Positions 6,468 to 13,688 of a stretch of DNA of 24,255 nucleotides are shown in pieces. The DNA comes from JBQTHD01 sp052390275. Lineage in GTDB: Bacteria > Actinomycetota > Acidimicrobiia > Acidimicrobiales > AC-14. The translations under genes were made by a program, and so were the position numbers. Position 1 is the first letter of the stretch; each line of letters begins with the position of its first letter. Below the pieces are notes generated by a model. It saw only the letters and a program-made list of their open reading frames with translations, ran no database searches and had not been told where the DNA came from. Where the stretch lies: NCBI GenBank assembly GCA_052390275.1, contig JBQTHD010000032.1, positions 1 to 24,255 of the forward strand, in the 5' to 3' direction.

Positions 6468-7823
6468 GTGCCTGGAACCGTGGTGGTCGGCACCCAGTGG
6501 GGTGACGAAGGCAAGGGAAAGCTGACTGATCTGCTGGCCCGGAAGGCCGACGTTGTCGTCCGCTACCAGGGCGGCCACAACGCCGGCCACACCATCGTGG
6601 TCGGCCAGGAGACCTTTTCCCTCCAGTTGGTGCCGAGCGGCGTCCTCGTCCCCCGGGTCACGCCGGTCATCGGCAATGGGGTGGTGGTGGACCCGGCCGT
6701 CCTCCTGACCGAGATCGACATGCTGGAGGAAAGAGGCATCGAGGCCAGCCGCCTGCGGCTGTCGGGCAGTGCCCACCTGATAATGCCGTACCACTCCGAA
6801 CTCGACCGCCTCACCGAGCGGCGCCTGGGGAACAACGCCCTGGGAACCACCAAACGGGGCATCGGGCCGGCCTATGCCGACAAGGCTGCCCGGGTGGGCC
6901 TGCGGGTCCAGGACCTCCTGGACCCCAAGATTTTCCGCCAGAAGCTCGAGGTGGTGCTGCGGGAGAAGAACCTGATCCTGGCCAAGGTCCACAATCGGCT
7001 GCCCCAGTCGGCCGACGAGATTGCCGATCGGTACCTGGGCGAATACGCCCCCCGCCTCGAACCCCTCATCGCCGACACCGTCTCGATCGTTCACGAGGCC
7101 CTGGAATCCGGCGGAAATGTCCTGTTCGAAGGCGCCCAGGCCACCTTCTTGGACCTGGACCACGGCACCTATCCGTTCGTCACCTCGTCCAACCCGGTGG
7201 CCGGCGGCGCCCTGGTCGGGGCCGGCGTCGGGCCCCGCCACATCGGCCGGGTAATCGGAGTCACCAAGGCCTACACGACCCGGGTCGGCGCCGGCCCCTT
7301 CCCCACCGAAGTCGACGGCGAGGTGGCCGACGCGCTGGTGGCTCGCGGCGTGGAGTTCGGCACCAACACCGGCCGCCAGCGCCGAACCGGGTGGTTCGAC
7401 GCGGTGATGGTCCGCCAAGCGGTCCGGCTCAACGGTCTGACCGAGTTGGCCGTGACCAAACTGGACGTGCTCGACAACTTCGACACCCTGAAGGTGTGCG
7501 TGGCCTACGAGGGCGAGGACGGAGTCCGCCACCGGTACATGCCCTATCACCAGTCCACCATCCACAAGGTGAGACCCGTCTATGAAGAACTTCCAGGGTG
7601 GAACCACGATCTGGGGGATATCACCGCCGCCGGCAAGCTTCCCGCCGAAGCACGCGCCTACCTGGATTTCCTGTCCGCCCAGTGCGGGGTGGCCACCAAC
7701 CTGGTGGGGGTCGGGCCCGGCCGGGACCAGTTCGTCGAACTCAACCCTTTTGGTGACCTCGGCGAGGCGGACGATCCCATCGGTGGCGGCGTCGAACCCG
7801 GGATCGGGGTTCTGGTCCTTTGA
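6468..7823 (+). CDS. purA: Adenylosuccinate synthetase
   Basis: Catalyses GTP-dependent joining of IMP and aspartate to adenylosuccinate, the first committed AMP step, in the cytosol. The GTG start at 6468 is fixed by AGGAGAGG at 6457-6464 and by the family N-terminus VVVGTQWGDEGKGKL, which holds the P-loop and catalytic Asp13. Further signatures are GGHNAGHT, the GTTKRGIGPAYADKAARVGLR segment, TNPVAGG-like IMP-site residues and TRVGAGPFPTE. The 451 residues exceed the usual 425-435. The surplus is a C-terminal tail after GVGPGRDQFVEL, rich in Gly/Asp/Pro. It leads the purine block but is separated from purD by 85 nt, so it may be transcribed alone or read through. Confidence 0.97.
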   Translation: MPGTVVVGTQWGDEGKGKLTDLLARKADVVVRYQGGHNAGHTIVVGQETFSLQLVPSGVLVPRVTPVIGNGVVVDPAVLLTEIDMLEERGIEASRLRLSGSAHLIMPYHSELDRLTERRLGNNALGTTKRGIGPAYADKAARVGLRVQDLLDPKIFRQKLEVVLREKNLILAKVHNRLPQSADEIADRYLGEYAPRLEPLIADTVSIVHEALESGGNVLFEGAQATFLDLDHGTYPFVTSSNPVAGGALVGAGVGPRHIGRVIGVTKAYTTRVGAGPFPTEVDGEVADALVARGVEFGTNTGRQRRTGWFDAVMVRQAVRLNGLTELAVTKLDVLDNFDTLKVCVAYEGEDGVRHRYMPYHQSTIHKVRPVYEELPGWNHDLGDITAAGKLPAEARAYLDFLSAQCGVATNLVGVGPGRDQFVELNPFGDLGEADDPIGGGVEPGIGVLVL

Positions 7824-7908
7824 GTCTTGAGGGGCGGCGTTTCGCCCGGCGCAGGAGCCTCCCCGTCCTGTCGATGGCGCGACCTCAGCACCGGTCCGAC
7901 GCCGGCCG

Positions 7909-9165
7909 GTGGTGCCCGTGAGGGTTTGCGTGGTGGGGGCCGGTGGTCGCGAGCACGCCCTGGCCCAGGCGCTGGGCCGTACCGCCCAGATCCTGGTCAC
8001 CCCGGGAAACGCGGCCATACCTGGATCGCTGCCCGTGTCGCCCACCGAGGTCGATGCCGACCTGTTCGTGATCGGACCCGAGGGCCCCCTGGTGGACGGT
8101 TTGGCCGACCGCCTCCGGGCCGACGGCCGCCTGGTCTTCGGGCCCGGGGCCGACGGCGCCCGCCTGGAGGGATCCAAGGCGTGGATGAAGGACCTTCTGG
8201 CCGAGGCCAAGGTCCCCACCGCCGCCCACCGGGCCTTCACCGAGGCGGGACCGGCCCTGGCCTGGTTGTCGGGTCTGGCCCCGCCGTATGTCGTCAAGAC
8301 CGACGGTCTGGCCGCCGGCAAGGGGGTTCTCGTCACCAACGACCTGGCCGAGGCGGCCGACGACGTGGCCGCCAAGCTGTCCGGAGTGTCCTTTGGCGAT
8401 GCCGGACGCCGGGTGGTGATCGAGGAGGGCATGAGCGGCCCCGAGTTGTCCCTCCTGTGCATCTGCGACGGGGAAAAGGCCGTGCCTCTGGCCCCGGCTC
8501 AGGACGCCAAGCGCCTGGGCGACGGGGATGTCGGGCCCAACACCGGGGGCATGGGCGCGTACTCACCGGTTCCCGCCGCCGGGGCTTGCGTGGTCGACGC
8601 GGTCATGGACACCGCCGTCGAACCCACTCTTGCCGCCCTGCGCAGCCGGGGCATCGACTATCGGGGCGTCCTCTACGCCGGGATCATGCTCACCCCCGAC
8701 GGACCCCGGGTTCTCGAGTACAACGTCCGCTTCGGCGACCCCGAGGCCCAGGTCGTCCTCCCTCGCCTGGTAGGGGACGTGGCCGGTCTGCTGGCCGAGG
8801 CGGCCGCCGGGCGGATTCGCACCCTGCCCCGTTTCGACCCCCGACCGGCGGTAACGGTGGTTCTGGCCGCGGAGGGCTACCCCGGCCCCCCCAGGACCGG
8901 GGTCGTCATCACCGGGTTGGCCGAGATGCTCGAAGCTGTCCAAAAAGGAAACGGTCCTGAAGGGGTCAGTGTCTTTTGCGCCGGCGTGGGCCGGGCCACC
9001 GGCGGCGAACTGGTCACCGCGGGAGGCCGGGTCCTGTCGGTCACCGCGGTGGGTGACAGCCTCAGCCAGGCCCGCCAGCGGGCCTACGCCGCCGCCGGGC
9101 AGATCTCATTTCCTGGGGTTTTATTCCGAACCGACATTGCCAAGGAGGCAGCCGAATGCGCGTAG
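7909..9165 (+). CDS. purD: Phosphoribosylamine-glycine ligase (GAR synthetase)
   Basis: ATP-grasp enzyme joining phosphoribosylamine and glycine, the second purine step. The N-terminal domain starts VRVCVVGAGGREHALAQAL. The ATP-grasp part shows VKTDGLAAGKGV, VVIEEGMSGPELSLL, AQDAKRLGDGDVGPNTGGMGAYSP and the metal-binding LEYNVRFGDPEAQ. The C-terminal barrel-sandwich domain follows, with total length 418, typical of the family. In-frame GTG codons at 7909, 7912 and 7918 make the exact start uncertain by three codons, and no strong Shine-Dalgarno is present. The end overlaps purE by 10 bp, placing it at the head of the coupled operon. Confidence 0.96.
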   Translation: MVPVRVCVVGAGGREHALAQALGRTAQILVTPGNAAIPGSLPVSPTEVDADLFVIGPEGPLVDGLADRLRADGRLVFGPGADGARLEGSKAWMKDLLAEAKVPTAAHRAFTEAGPALAWLSGLAPPYVVKTDGLAAGKGVLVTNDLAEAADDVAAKLSGVSFGDAGRRVVIEEGMSGPELSLLCICDGEKAVPLAPAQDAKRLGDGDVGPNTGGMGAYSPVPAAGACVVDAVMDTAVEPTLAALRSRGIDYRGVLYAGIMLTPDGPRVLEYNVRFGDPEAQVVLPRLVGDVAGLLAEAAAGRIRTLPRFDPRPAVTVVLAAEGYPGPPRTGVVITGLAEMLEAVQKGNGPEGVSVFCAGVGRATGGELVTAGGRVLSVTAVGDSLSQARQRAYAAAGQISFPGVLFRTDIAKEAAECA

Positions 9166-9605
9166 CCGTGCTCATGGGCTCAGACAGCGACCAGGCCAAG
9201 ATGGCCCCGGCCGGGGCGATGCTGGGGGAACTGGGCATCGACGCCCACGTTGCGGTCATGTCCGCCCACCGCAATCCCGAGGCGGTGGCCACCTTCGCCC
9301 GCCAGGCTCGATCCAACGGTTACGGGGTCATCATCTGCGGGGCGGGGATGGCGGCACATCTGGCCGGAGCGGTGGCGGCCAACACCACCCTGCCGGTCAT
9401 CGGCGTTCCCCTGAGCGGTGGGGCCCTGGGTGGCATCGACGCCCTCTACGCCACCGTGCAGATGCCCAGAGGCGTCCCGGTGGCCACCGTGGCCGTGGAC
9501 GGGTCGGCCAACGCCGCCCTGCTCGCGGCCCAGATGCTGGCCATCACCGACACCGCCCTGGCCGCCCGGCTGACAGAACGCAAGACACCGCCGCCACCTT
9601 CGTGA
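9156..9605 (+). CDS. purE: N5-carboxyaminoimidazole ribonucleotide mutase (class I PurE)
   Basis: A 149-residue enzyme of the AIR-to-CAIR step. AAGGAGG (9142-9148) lies 7 nt before ATG 9156, inside the end of purD. Visible motifs are GSDSD (8-12), SAHRNP (36-41), GAGMAAHLAG (62-71) and VQMPRGVPVATVAV. The class I layout is clear, but SAHRNP replaces the common SAHRTP and GMAAHLAG replaces GGAAHLPG. Class I enzymes normally work on N5-CAIR made by PurK; no purK lies in this window. The C-terminus (KTPPPPS) is short. The stop TGA overlaps the GTG of purB by 4 nt. Confidence 0.94.
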   Translation: MRVAVLMGSDSDQAKMAPAGAMLGELGIDAHVAVMSAHRNPEAVATFARQARSNGYGVIICGAGMAAHLAGAVAANTTLPVIGVPLSGGALGGIDALYATVQMPRGVPVATVAVDGSANAALLAAQMLAITDTALAARLTERKTPPPPS

Positions 9606-10909
9606 TCCCCCGCTACTCACTGCCGGCCATGGCCGGTCTGTGGACCGACCGGGCCCGGCTGTCGCGATGGTTGGAGGTGGAGGTCCTGGCCACCCGGGCC
9701 TGGGCCGAGGTCGGCGTGGTCCCCGCCGCCCACGCCGCTGCGATCGCCCAGCGGTCGCCAGCGGTCGACGACGAGTTCGTGGCCGCGGTTTCCGCCCGGG
9801 AGGAGGTAACCGACCACGACGTGGCCGCCTTCGTCGACGTGGTCCAGCAGTCCATCGGCTTCCCCGAGGGTTCCTGGGTCCATTACGGCCTGACCTCGTC
9901 CGATGTGGTCGACACGGCTTTGTGCGCCACCCTCACCCGTGCCACCGACCTGCTCATCGAAGCCAGTACGGCGCTCATCGTCGCCCTCAAGGCACGGGCG
10001 GTCGAGCACCGGGACACGCCCATGGCCGGGCGGACCCATGGCATGCATGCCGAACCGACCACCTTCGGAGTCAAGTTGGCCCACTGGGCCCTGGCCGTCG
10101 ACCGCGATCGGGCCCGTCTCCGGGCCGCCCGGGAAGCGGTGGCGGTGGGCAAGTTGTCCGGGGCGGTGGGGACCTATTCCAACATCGATCCCCGGGTGGA
10201 GACCTCGGTCTGCGCCGCCCTCGGCCTGGTAGCGGTGCCGGCCACCCAGGTGGTGGCCCGGGACCGCCACGCCGAGTTCCTGTGGGCCACCGCCTCGGTG
10301 GGGGCCACGGTGGAGACCTTCGCCACCGAGATCCGTCATCTCCAGCGGAGCGAAGTGGCGGAGGCGGCCGAACCGTTCCGAGTCGGGCAAAAGGGCAGTT
10401 CGGCCATGCCCCACAAGCGCAACCCCATCACCTGTGAACGCTTGGCCGGACTGGCCCGGGTGCTGAGGGCCAACCTGTCGGCCGGCCTGGAGAACGTCGC
10501 CCTCTGGCACGAGCGCGACATCTCCCATTCGTCGGTGGAACGGGTCATCCTGCCCGACTCCGCCCTTTTGGCCCACTACGTCCTGGTGCGGATGACCCGC
10601 GTGGTCGAGGGCCTGACGGTCGACGCGGCCCGCATGGCCGCCAACCTGGATCGATCCCTCGGTCTGGTTTTCAGCCAACCGGTACTGCTGGCCCTGGTGG
10701 CCGGGGGGATCCCCCGCGACACCGCCTACCGGGTGGTCCAGGAGGCCGCGGCCGCGGCCTGGGCCGCCGGCCGGCCCTTTCGCCAGGTGGTGGAATCAGA
10801 TCCTCGGGTTCAGGTGCCCGCCGAGGTCCTCGACGAGGCTTTCAGCCTCGCGCGGTCGCTGCGTCATACCCAACTCATCTTCGATGCCCTGGAGGCGGTC
10901 GAGACATGA
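9602..10909 (+). CDS. purB: Adenylosuccinate lyase
   Basis: Acts twice in purine synthesis: it splits SAICAR to AICAR and adenylosuccinate to AMP, releasing fumarate. The start is GTG 9602, overlapping the purE stop (GTGA) and giving the family N-terminus VIPRYSLPAMAGLWTD; the frame is open far upstream inside purE but that part is a shadow. Length 435, normal for bacterial PurB. Key regions are HYGLTSSDVVDT, GRTHGMHAEPTTFG (catalytic His), KLSGAVGTYSN and the flexible signature loop GSSAMPHKRNP with its catalytic Ser, then NVALWHERDISHSSVER. It is tightly coupled on both sides (4-nt overlaps). Confidence 0.97.
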   Translation: MIPRYSLPAMAGLWTDRARLSRWLEVEVLATRAWAEVGVVPAAHAAAIAQRSPAVDDEFVAAVSAREEVTDHDVAAFVDVVQQSIGFPEGSWVHYGLTSSDVVDTALCATLTRATDLLIEASTALIVALKARAVEHRDTPMAGRTHGMHAEPTTFGVKLAHWALAVDRDRARLRAAREAVAVGKLSGAVGTYSNIDPRVETSVCAALGLVAVPATQVVARDRHAEFLWATASVGATVETFATEIRHLQRSEVAEAAEPFRVGQKGSSAMPHKRNPITCERLAGLARVLRANLSAGLENVALWHERDISHSSVERVILPDSALLAHYVLVRMTRVVEGLTVDAARMAANLDRSLGLVFSQPVLLALVAGGIPRDTAYRVVQEAAAAAWAAGRPFRQVVESDPRVQVPAEVLDEAFSLARSLRHTQLIFDALEAVET

Positions 10910-11829
10910 CATCGTCATCAGCGAGTACTTCGGGGTCGCCTACGGGACGCCCAGTCAGCGACCGATCAGGCGGCCCATCAGGCGGCGGCCGGACGCTGAT
11001 CCACCAAGGAAAGGTCCGCGACGTCTACGACGCCGGCGGAGGACGCCTGGCCATGGTCGCCTCCGACCGGATCTCGGCCTTCGACGTCATCCTGGCCGAA
11101 CCGGTGCCGGACAAGGGCCGGGTCCTGACCGGCCTGACGGCCTTCTGGTCGGAGCGTGTGGCCGGCCTGGTCCCAACCCACCTGGACCACGTGGAAGCCG
11201 ACGGGCGGACCATGGTGGTGCGCCGGGCCGACATGCTCCCCATCGAGTGCATCGTGAGGGGCTACCTGTCGGGGTCGGCATGGGCGGAGTACCGGCGGTC
11301 GGGCACGGTGCACGGCATGACCCAGCCCCCCGGGCTGATCGAAAGTCAGCGCCTGGACTCACCCCTTTTCACCCCGTCGACGAAGGCCGCGGTGGGCGAG
11401 CACGACGAGAACATCTCCATCGACCAGGCCGCCGGCCTGGTTGGGGCCGACGTCGTCGCCCAGGCCGAGGCCATCTCCCTGGCGGTGTTCGAGCGGGCGT
11501 CCGCCCATCTGGCCGGGGCCGGGTTGATCCTGGCTGACACCAAGTTCGAGTTGGGGTGGATCGACGGAGATCTCCACCTGTGCGACGAGATCCTCACCCC
11601 GGACTCCTCGCGACTCTGGGAGGCCCACCTCTGGCAACCGGGAACCACGCCGGTGTCCTTCGACAAGCAACCGGTGCGGGACTGGCTGGCCTCGACCGAC
11701 TGGGACCGCCGTCCTCCCCCTCCTCCGTTGCCGGCCGAAGTGGTCGAAGCAACCCGTCAGCGGTACCTGGCCGCCTACCAACGCATTACCGGTGCCCACC
11801 TCGACGAAGCCGTTGGGGTGTCGCCGTGA
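10906..11829 (+). CDS. purC: SAICAR synthetase
   Basis: Joins CAIR and aspartate with ATP to make SAICAR. ATG 10906 overlaps the purB stop (ATGA). A Ser/Gly/Thr-rich leader of about 25 residues precedes the enzyme fold, which begins at LIHQGKVRDVYDAGGGRLAMVASDRISAFDVIL. Other signatures are IECIVRGYLSGSAW, FTPSTKA...HDENIS and GLILADTKFELGW with LCDEILTPDSSR. The 307 residues match the longer PurC type that I associate with actinobacteria and eukaryotes rather than the roughly 235-residue type. A downstream Met could be the start if the leader is not translated, but the exact 4-nt overlap supports the annotated one. Confidence 0.96.
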   Translation: MTSSSASTSGSPTGRPVSDRSGGPSGGGRTLIHQGKVRDVYDAGGGRLAMVASDRISAFDVILAEPVPDKGRVLTGLTAFWSERVAGLVPTHLDHVEADGRTMVVRRADMLPIECIVRGYLSGSAWAEYRRSGTVHGMTQPPGLIESQRLDSPLFTPSTKAAVGEHDENISIDQAAGLVGADVVAQAEAISLAVFERASAHLAGAGLILADTKFELGWIDGDLHLCDEILTPDSSRLWEAHLWQPGTTPVSFDKQPVRDWLASTDWDRRPPPPPLPAEVVEATRQRYLAAYQRITGAHLDEAVGVSP

Positions 11830-12119
11830 CCGCCGAGACGAACTGGCAGGTCCTGATCGAGGTTCGCCTCCGGCCGGGGATAGCGGACCCACCGGCGGCC
11901 ACGGTGGAGCGCTCCCTGCCGGCGCTGGGTTTCGACGACGTTTTCGGGGTGTCCATGGGCAAGGCCATCCGCCTGCGCGTTTCGGCTCCCGACGCCGCCG
12001 GGGCCCGGGCCAGGGTGGTCGATCTCTGCGATCGATTCCTGACCAACCCGGTGATGGAGGAGGCCGTGATCACCGTCGAAGCGGCCGACGCCACCGAAGC
12101 GGCCACGCCCGACCCGTGA
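11826..12119 (+). CDS. purS: FGAM synthetase small subunit PurS
   Basis: 97 residues from GTG 11826, overlapping the purC stop by 4 nt (GTGA). PurS dimers bridge PurL and PurQ in the three-part formylglycinamidine ribonucleotide synthase. Recognisable features are the N-terminal beta strand WQVLIEVRLRPGIADPPAATVERSLPALGF and the central VSMGKAIRLRVSA, followed by CDRFLTNPVMEEAVI. Usual length is about 80-85; the surplus is an Ala/Thr/Asp-rich tail. Position between purC and purQ agrees with the role. Confidence 0.95.
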   Translation: MTAETNWQVLIEVRLRPGIADPPAATVERSLPALGFDDVFGVSMGKAIRLRVSAPDAAGARARVVDLCDRFLTNPVMEEAVITVEAADATEAATPDP

Positions 12120-12787
12120 GACGGGTGGGTGTGGTCGTCTTCCCCGGCACCAACTGCGAACACGACGTGGTGGAGGCGGTGGAGGCCGTGGGCGGCGAAG
12201 GGGTGCTGGTGTGGCACGGCGCCGACCATCTGGGCGACGTGGATGCCATCGTCCTACCGGGGGGTTTTGCTCATGGCGATTATCTGAGGCCCGGGGCCAT
12301 CGCCCGATTTTCACCGGTCATGAAGGCGGTCACCGATTTCGCTGCCGCCGGCGGTCCCGTGATCGGGATCTGCAACGGCTTCCAGGTGTTGACCGAGGCC
12401 GGCTTACTGCCCGGGGCCCTGGTAAAAAATCGCGGCCTGCGGTTCATCTGCCGGACGGTCGAAGTCAGCGTGGCCACCACCAACTCTGTCCTGACCCGAA
12501 ACGCCACCTTGGGCATGCGGCTGCGGATACCTATCAACCACTTCGAGGGCAACTATGTCTGCTCCCCCGAAACCTTGGCCGAACTACGGGCCGAGGACCG
12601 GGTGGTCCTTCGGTACCTGGATAACCCCAACGGGTCCGTCGACGACATCGCCGGTATCTGTTCAGACGGGCGCAATGTGGTCGGGCTCATGCCGCATCCG
12701 GAACGAGCGATGGGTCAAATGGCGGGAAACACCGACGGAACCCAACTCCTCCAAGCACTCAGCAGTGCCCTGCCAGCCAGGCGCTAG
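12116..12787 (+). CDS. purQ: FGAM synthetase glutaminase subunit PurQ
   Basis: Class I glutamine amidotransferase of 223 residues that supplies ammonia to PurL. GTG 12116 overlaps the purS stop by 4 nt. The catalytic triad is visible: nucleophile C86 in GICNGFQVL, and H194 and E196 in MPHPERAM. The family N-terminus VGVVVFPGTNCEHD and the GGFAHGDYLRPGAIA motif are intact. It is the last gene of the coupled run; the stop at 12787 is followed 45 nt later by a long hairpin, so the transcript probably ends there. PurL, its partner, lies about 900 nt further on behind an opposing gene. Confidence 0.97.
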   Translation: MRRVGVVVFPGTNCEHDVVEAVEAVGGEGVLVWHGADHLGDVDAIVLPGGFAHGDYLRPGAIARFSPVMKAVTDFAAAGGPVIGICNGFQVLTEAGLLPGALVKNRGLRFICRTVEVSVATTNSVLTRNATLGMRLRIPINHFEGNYVCSPETLAELRAEDRVVLRYLDNPNGSVDDIAGICSDGRNVVGLMPHPERAMGQMAGNTDGTQLLQALSSALPARR

Positions 12788-12832
12788 CAGGAAGCCCGAC
12801 CCCATACCTTCGGGCGACCGCCACCCGATTGG

Positions 12833-12886
12833 GCCTTATGTCGCCATACTCCGGTGATCGATCGACCGGAGTATGCGACATAAGGC
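12833..12886. terminator. Long hairpin, likely bidirectional terminator
   Basis: Arms 12833-12855 and 12865-12886 are complementary over 22 bp with a single bulged C, around the 9-nt loop GATCGATCG. It lies between the convergent purQ and the minus-strand gene whose stop is at 12888-12890. No U-tract on either side. Position makes termination the simplest role. Confidence 0.65.
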
Positions 12887-12887
12887 T

Positions 12888-13355
12888 TCAGACTTCGCTT
12901 GCCCCTCGGCGAATCCCGGCCCGGCGAAGAACACCCGGGTCCACGCCCAACTGGCGCCAAGCCGAGTAGGAGATGCCTTTGCGCTGGCCGTAGGGAGCGG
13001 CCGCCTCGGCGAACGCCTCCTCCAGGGCACCCAGGTCCACGGTGTTGCCGGCCGACTCCAACTCGTTCTGCAGGTCCATCCGTTCCTGCACCAGGTGCAG
13101 ACGGGTCAGCGGGTCGGCATCGGCCAGTTTGATCTCGATGGTGTTCAGGCGCTTCTCCACCGATTCCATGGTGCGCTTACGCCCCCGGCGGGGCCGGTGG
13201 GCCTCGAGGGCCTCCAGGTACTGGCGCACGGCCCGACCCTGGTCCCGGCCTTCGGCCAACGCCGCCTTGTGGGTGTCCGACATTGGCGTCCGTCGCCGAC
13301 GGGTCTTGAGTTCGCCGGCAGCCGGCGTGGAGTTCACATTTTCAGTCTTTGCCAT
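12888..13355 (-). CDS. Conserved hypothetical protein, charged helical
   Basis: 155 residues from ATG 13355, chosen because GAGG lies 9 nt upstream on the minus strand; in-frame ATGs at 13364 and 13409 are alternatives. The layout looks like small hypothetical proteins I recall from actinobacteria: a basic N-terminal stretch (KTRRRRTPMSDTHKAALAEG), a second basic patch RPRRGRKRTMESVEKRL, a helical Leu/Glu/Lys region (about 75-115) that could form a coiled coil, and a C-terminal motif KGISYSAWRQLGVDPGVLRRAGI. No enzyme motif is visible. The basic patches and small C-terminal module suggest nucleic-acid contact, but this is inference. It lies opposite to the pur genes, between purQ and purL. 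Confidence 0.7.
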   Translation of the reverse strand: MAKTENVNSTPAAGELKTRRRRTPMSDTHKAALAEGRDQGRAVRQYLEALEAHRPRRGRKRTMESVEKRLNTIEIKLADADPLTRLHLVQERMDLQNELESAGNTVDLGALEEAFAEAAAPYGQRKGISYSAWRQLGVDPGVLRRAGIRRGASEV

Positions 13356-13424
13356 CTTCGTCATCCTCGCTGAGAGATAGGCCCGCACGTTCGGCCCGCC
13401 GAATATCACAAGAGGCTCGGCTTC

Positions 13425-13444
13425 ATACTAGGCCCCCGGCCTAG
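13425..13444 (-). promoter_or_regulatory. Candidate promoter with inverted repeat upstream of the minus-strand hypothetical gene
   Basis: Read on the minus strand, TAGTAT (13430-13425) fits a TAnnnT -10. Its first three bases belong to a perfect inverted repeat, CTAGGCC-n3-GGCCTAG (13428-13444). The predicted leader would be about 60 nt. A repeat overlapping the -10 could be an operator. Confidence 0.35.
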
Positions 13445-13660
13445 GTCATCGGCGGGAGCTCGGGTAGTTCATTGGTGCGCCAATGCCTTCACCCATTGCT
13501 TCCATGGATGAGATGGGAGCCATATAGCGTCTGTGTTGCGAGCCAGATCATAATCCACCTCAGCGATACCCCTACTTCACCGGCGGATCCTGCCTGGTTT
13601 GATGACATCTCAGTGATCCCACCGCCACTATCGGCGCCGTCGGTCGAATCGAGGACGGCC

Positions 13661-13681
13661 CCTATCGACGGGCGATAGGTT
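13661..13681 (+). promoter_or_regulatory. purL leaderless promoter with overlapping inverted repeat
   Basis: CCTATCG-ACGGG-CGATAGG (13661-13679) is a perfect 7-bp inverted repeat. The -10-like TAGGTT (13676-13681) starts inside its right arm and ends 7 nt before the purL GTG (13689), as expected for a leaderless start. No Shine-Dalgarno is present. Confidence 0.5.
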
Positions 13682-13688
13682 CGCTTCG

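Noticed and set aside
6240..8462. 740-codon minus-strand open frame opposite purA and purD
   Set aside because: It runs antisense across two clear enzymes and an intergenic gap, with no domain; GC-driven absence of stops explains it.
13472..13678. 68-codon plus-strand frame upstream of purL
   Set aside because: It has no ribosome site or familiar features and runs through the purL promoter repeat.
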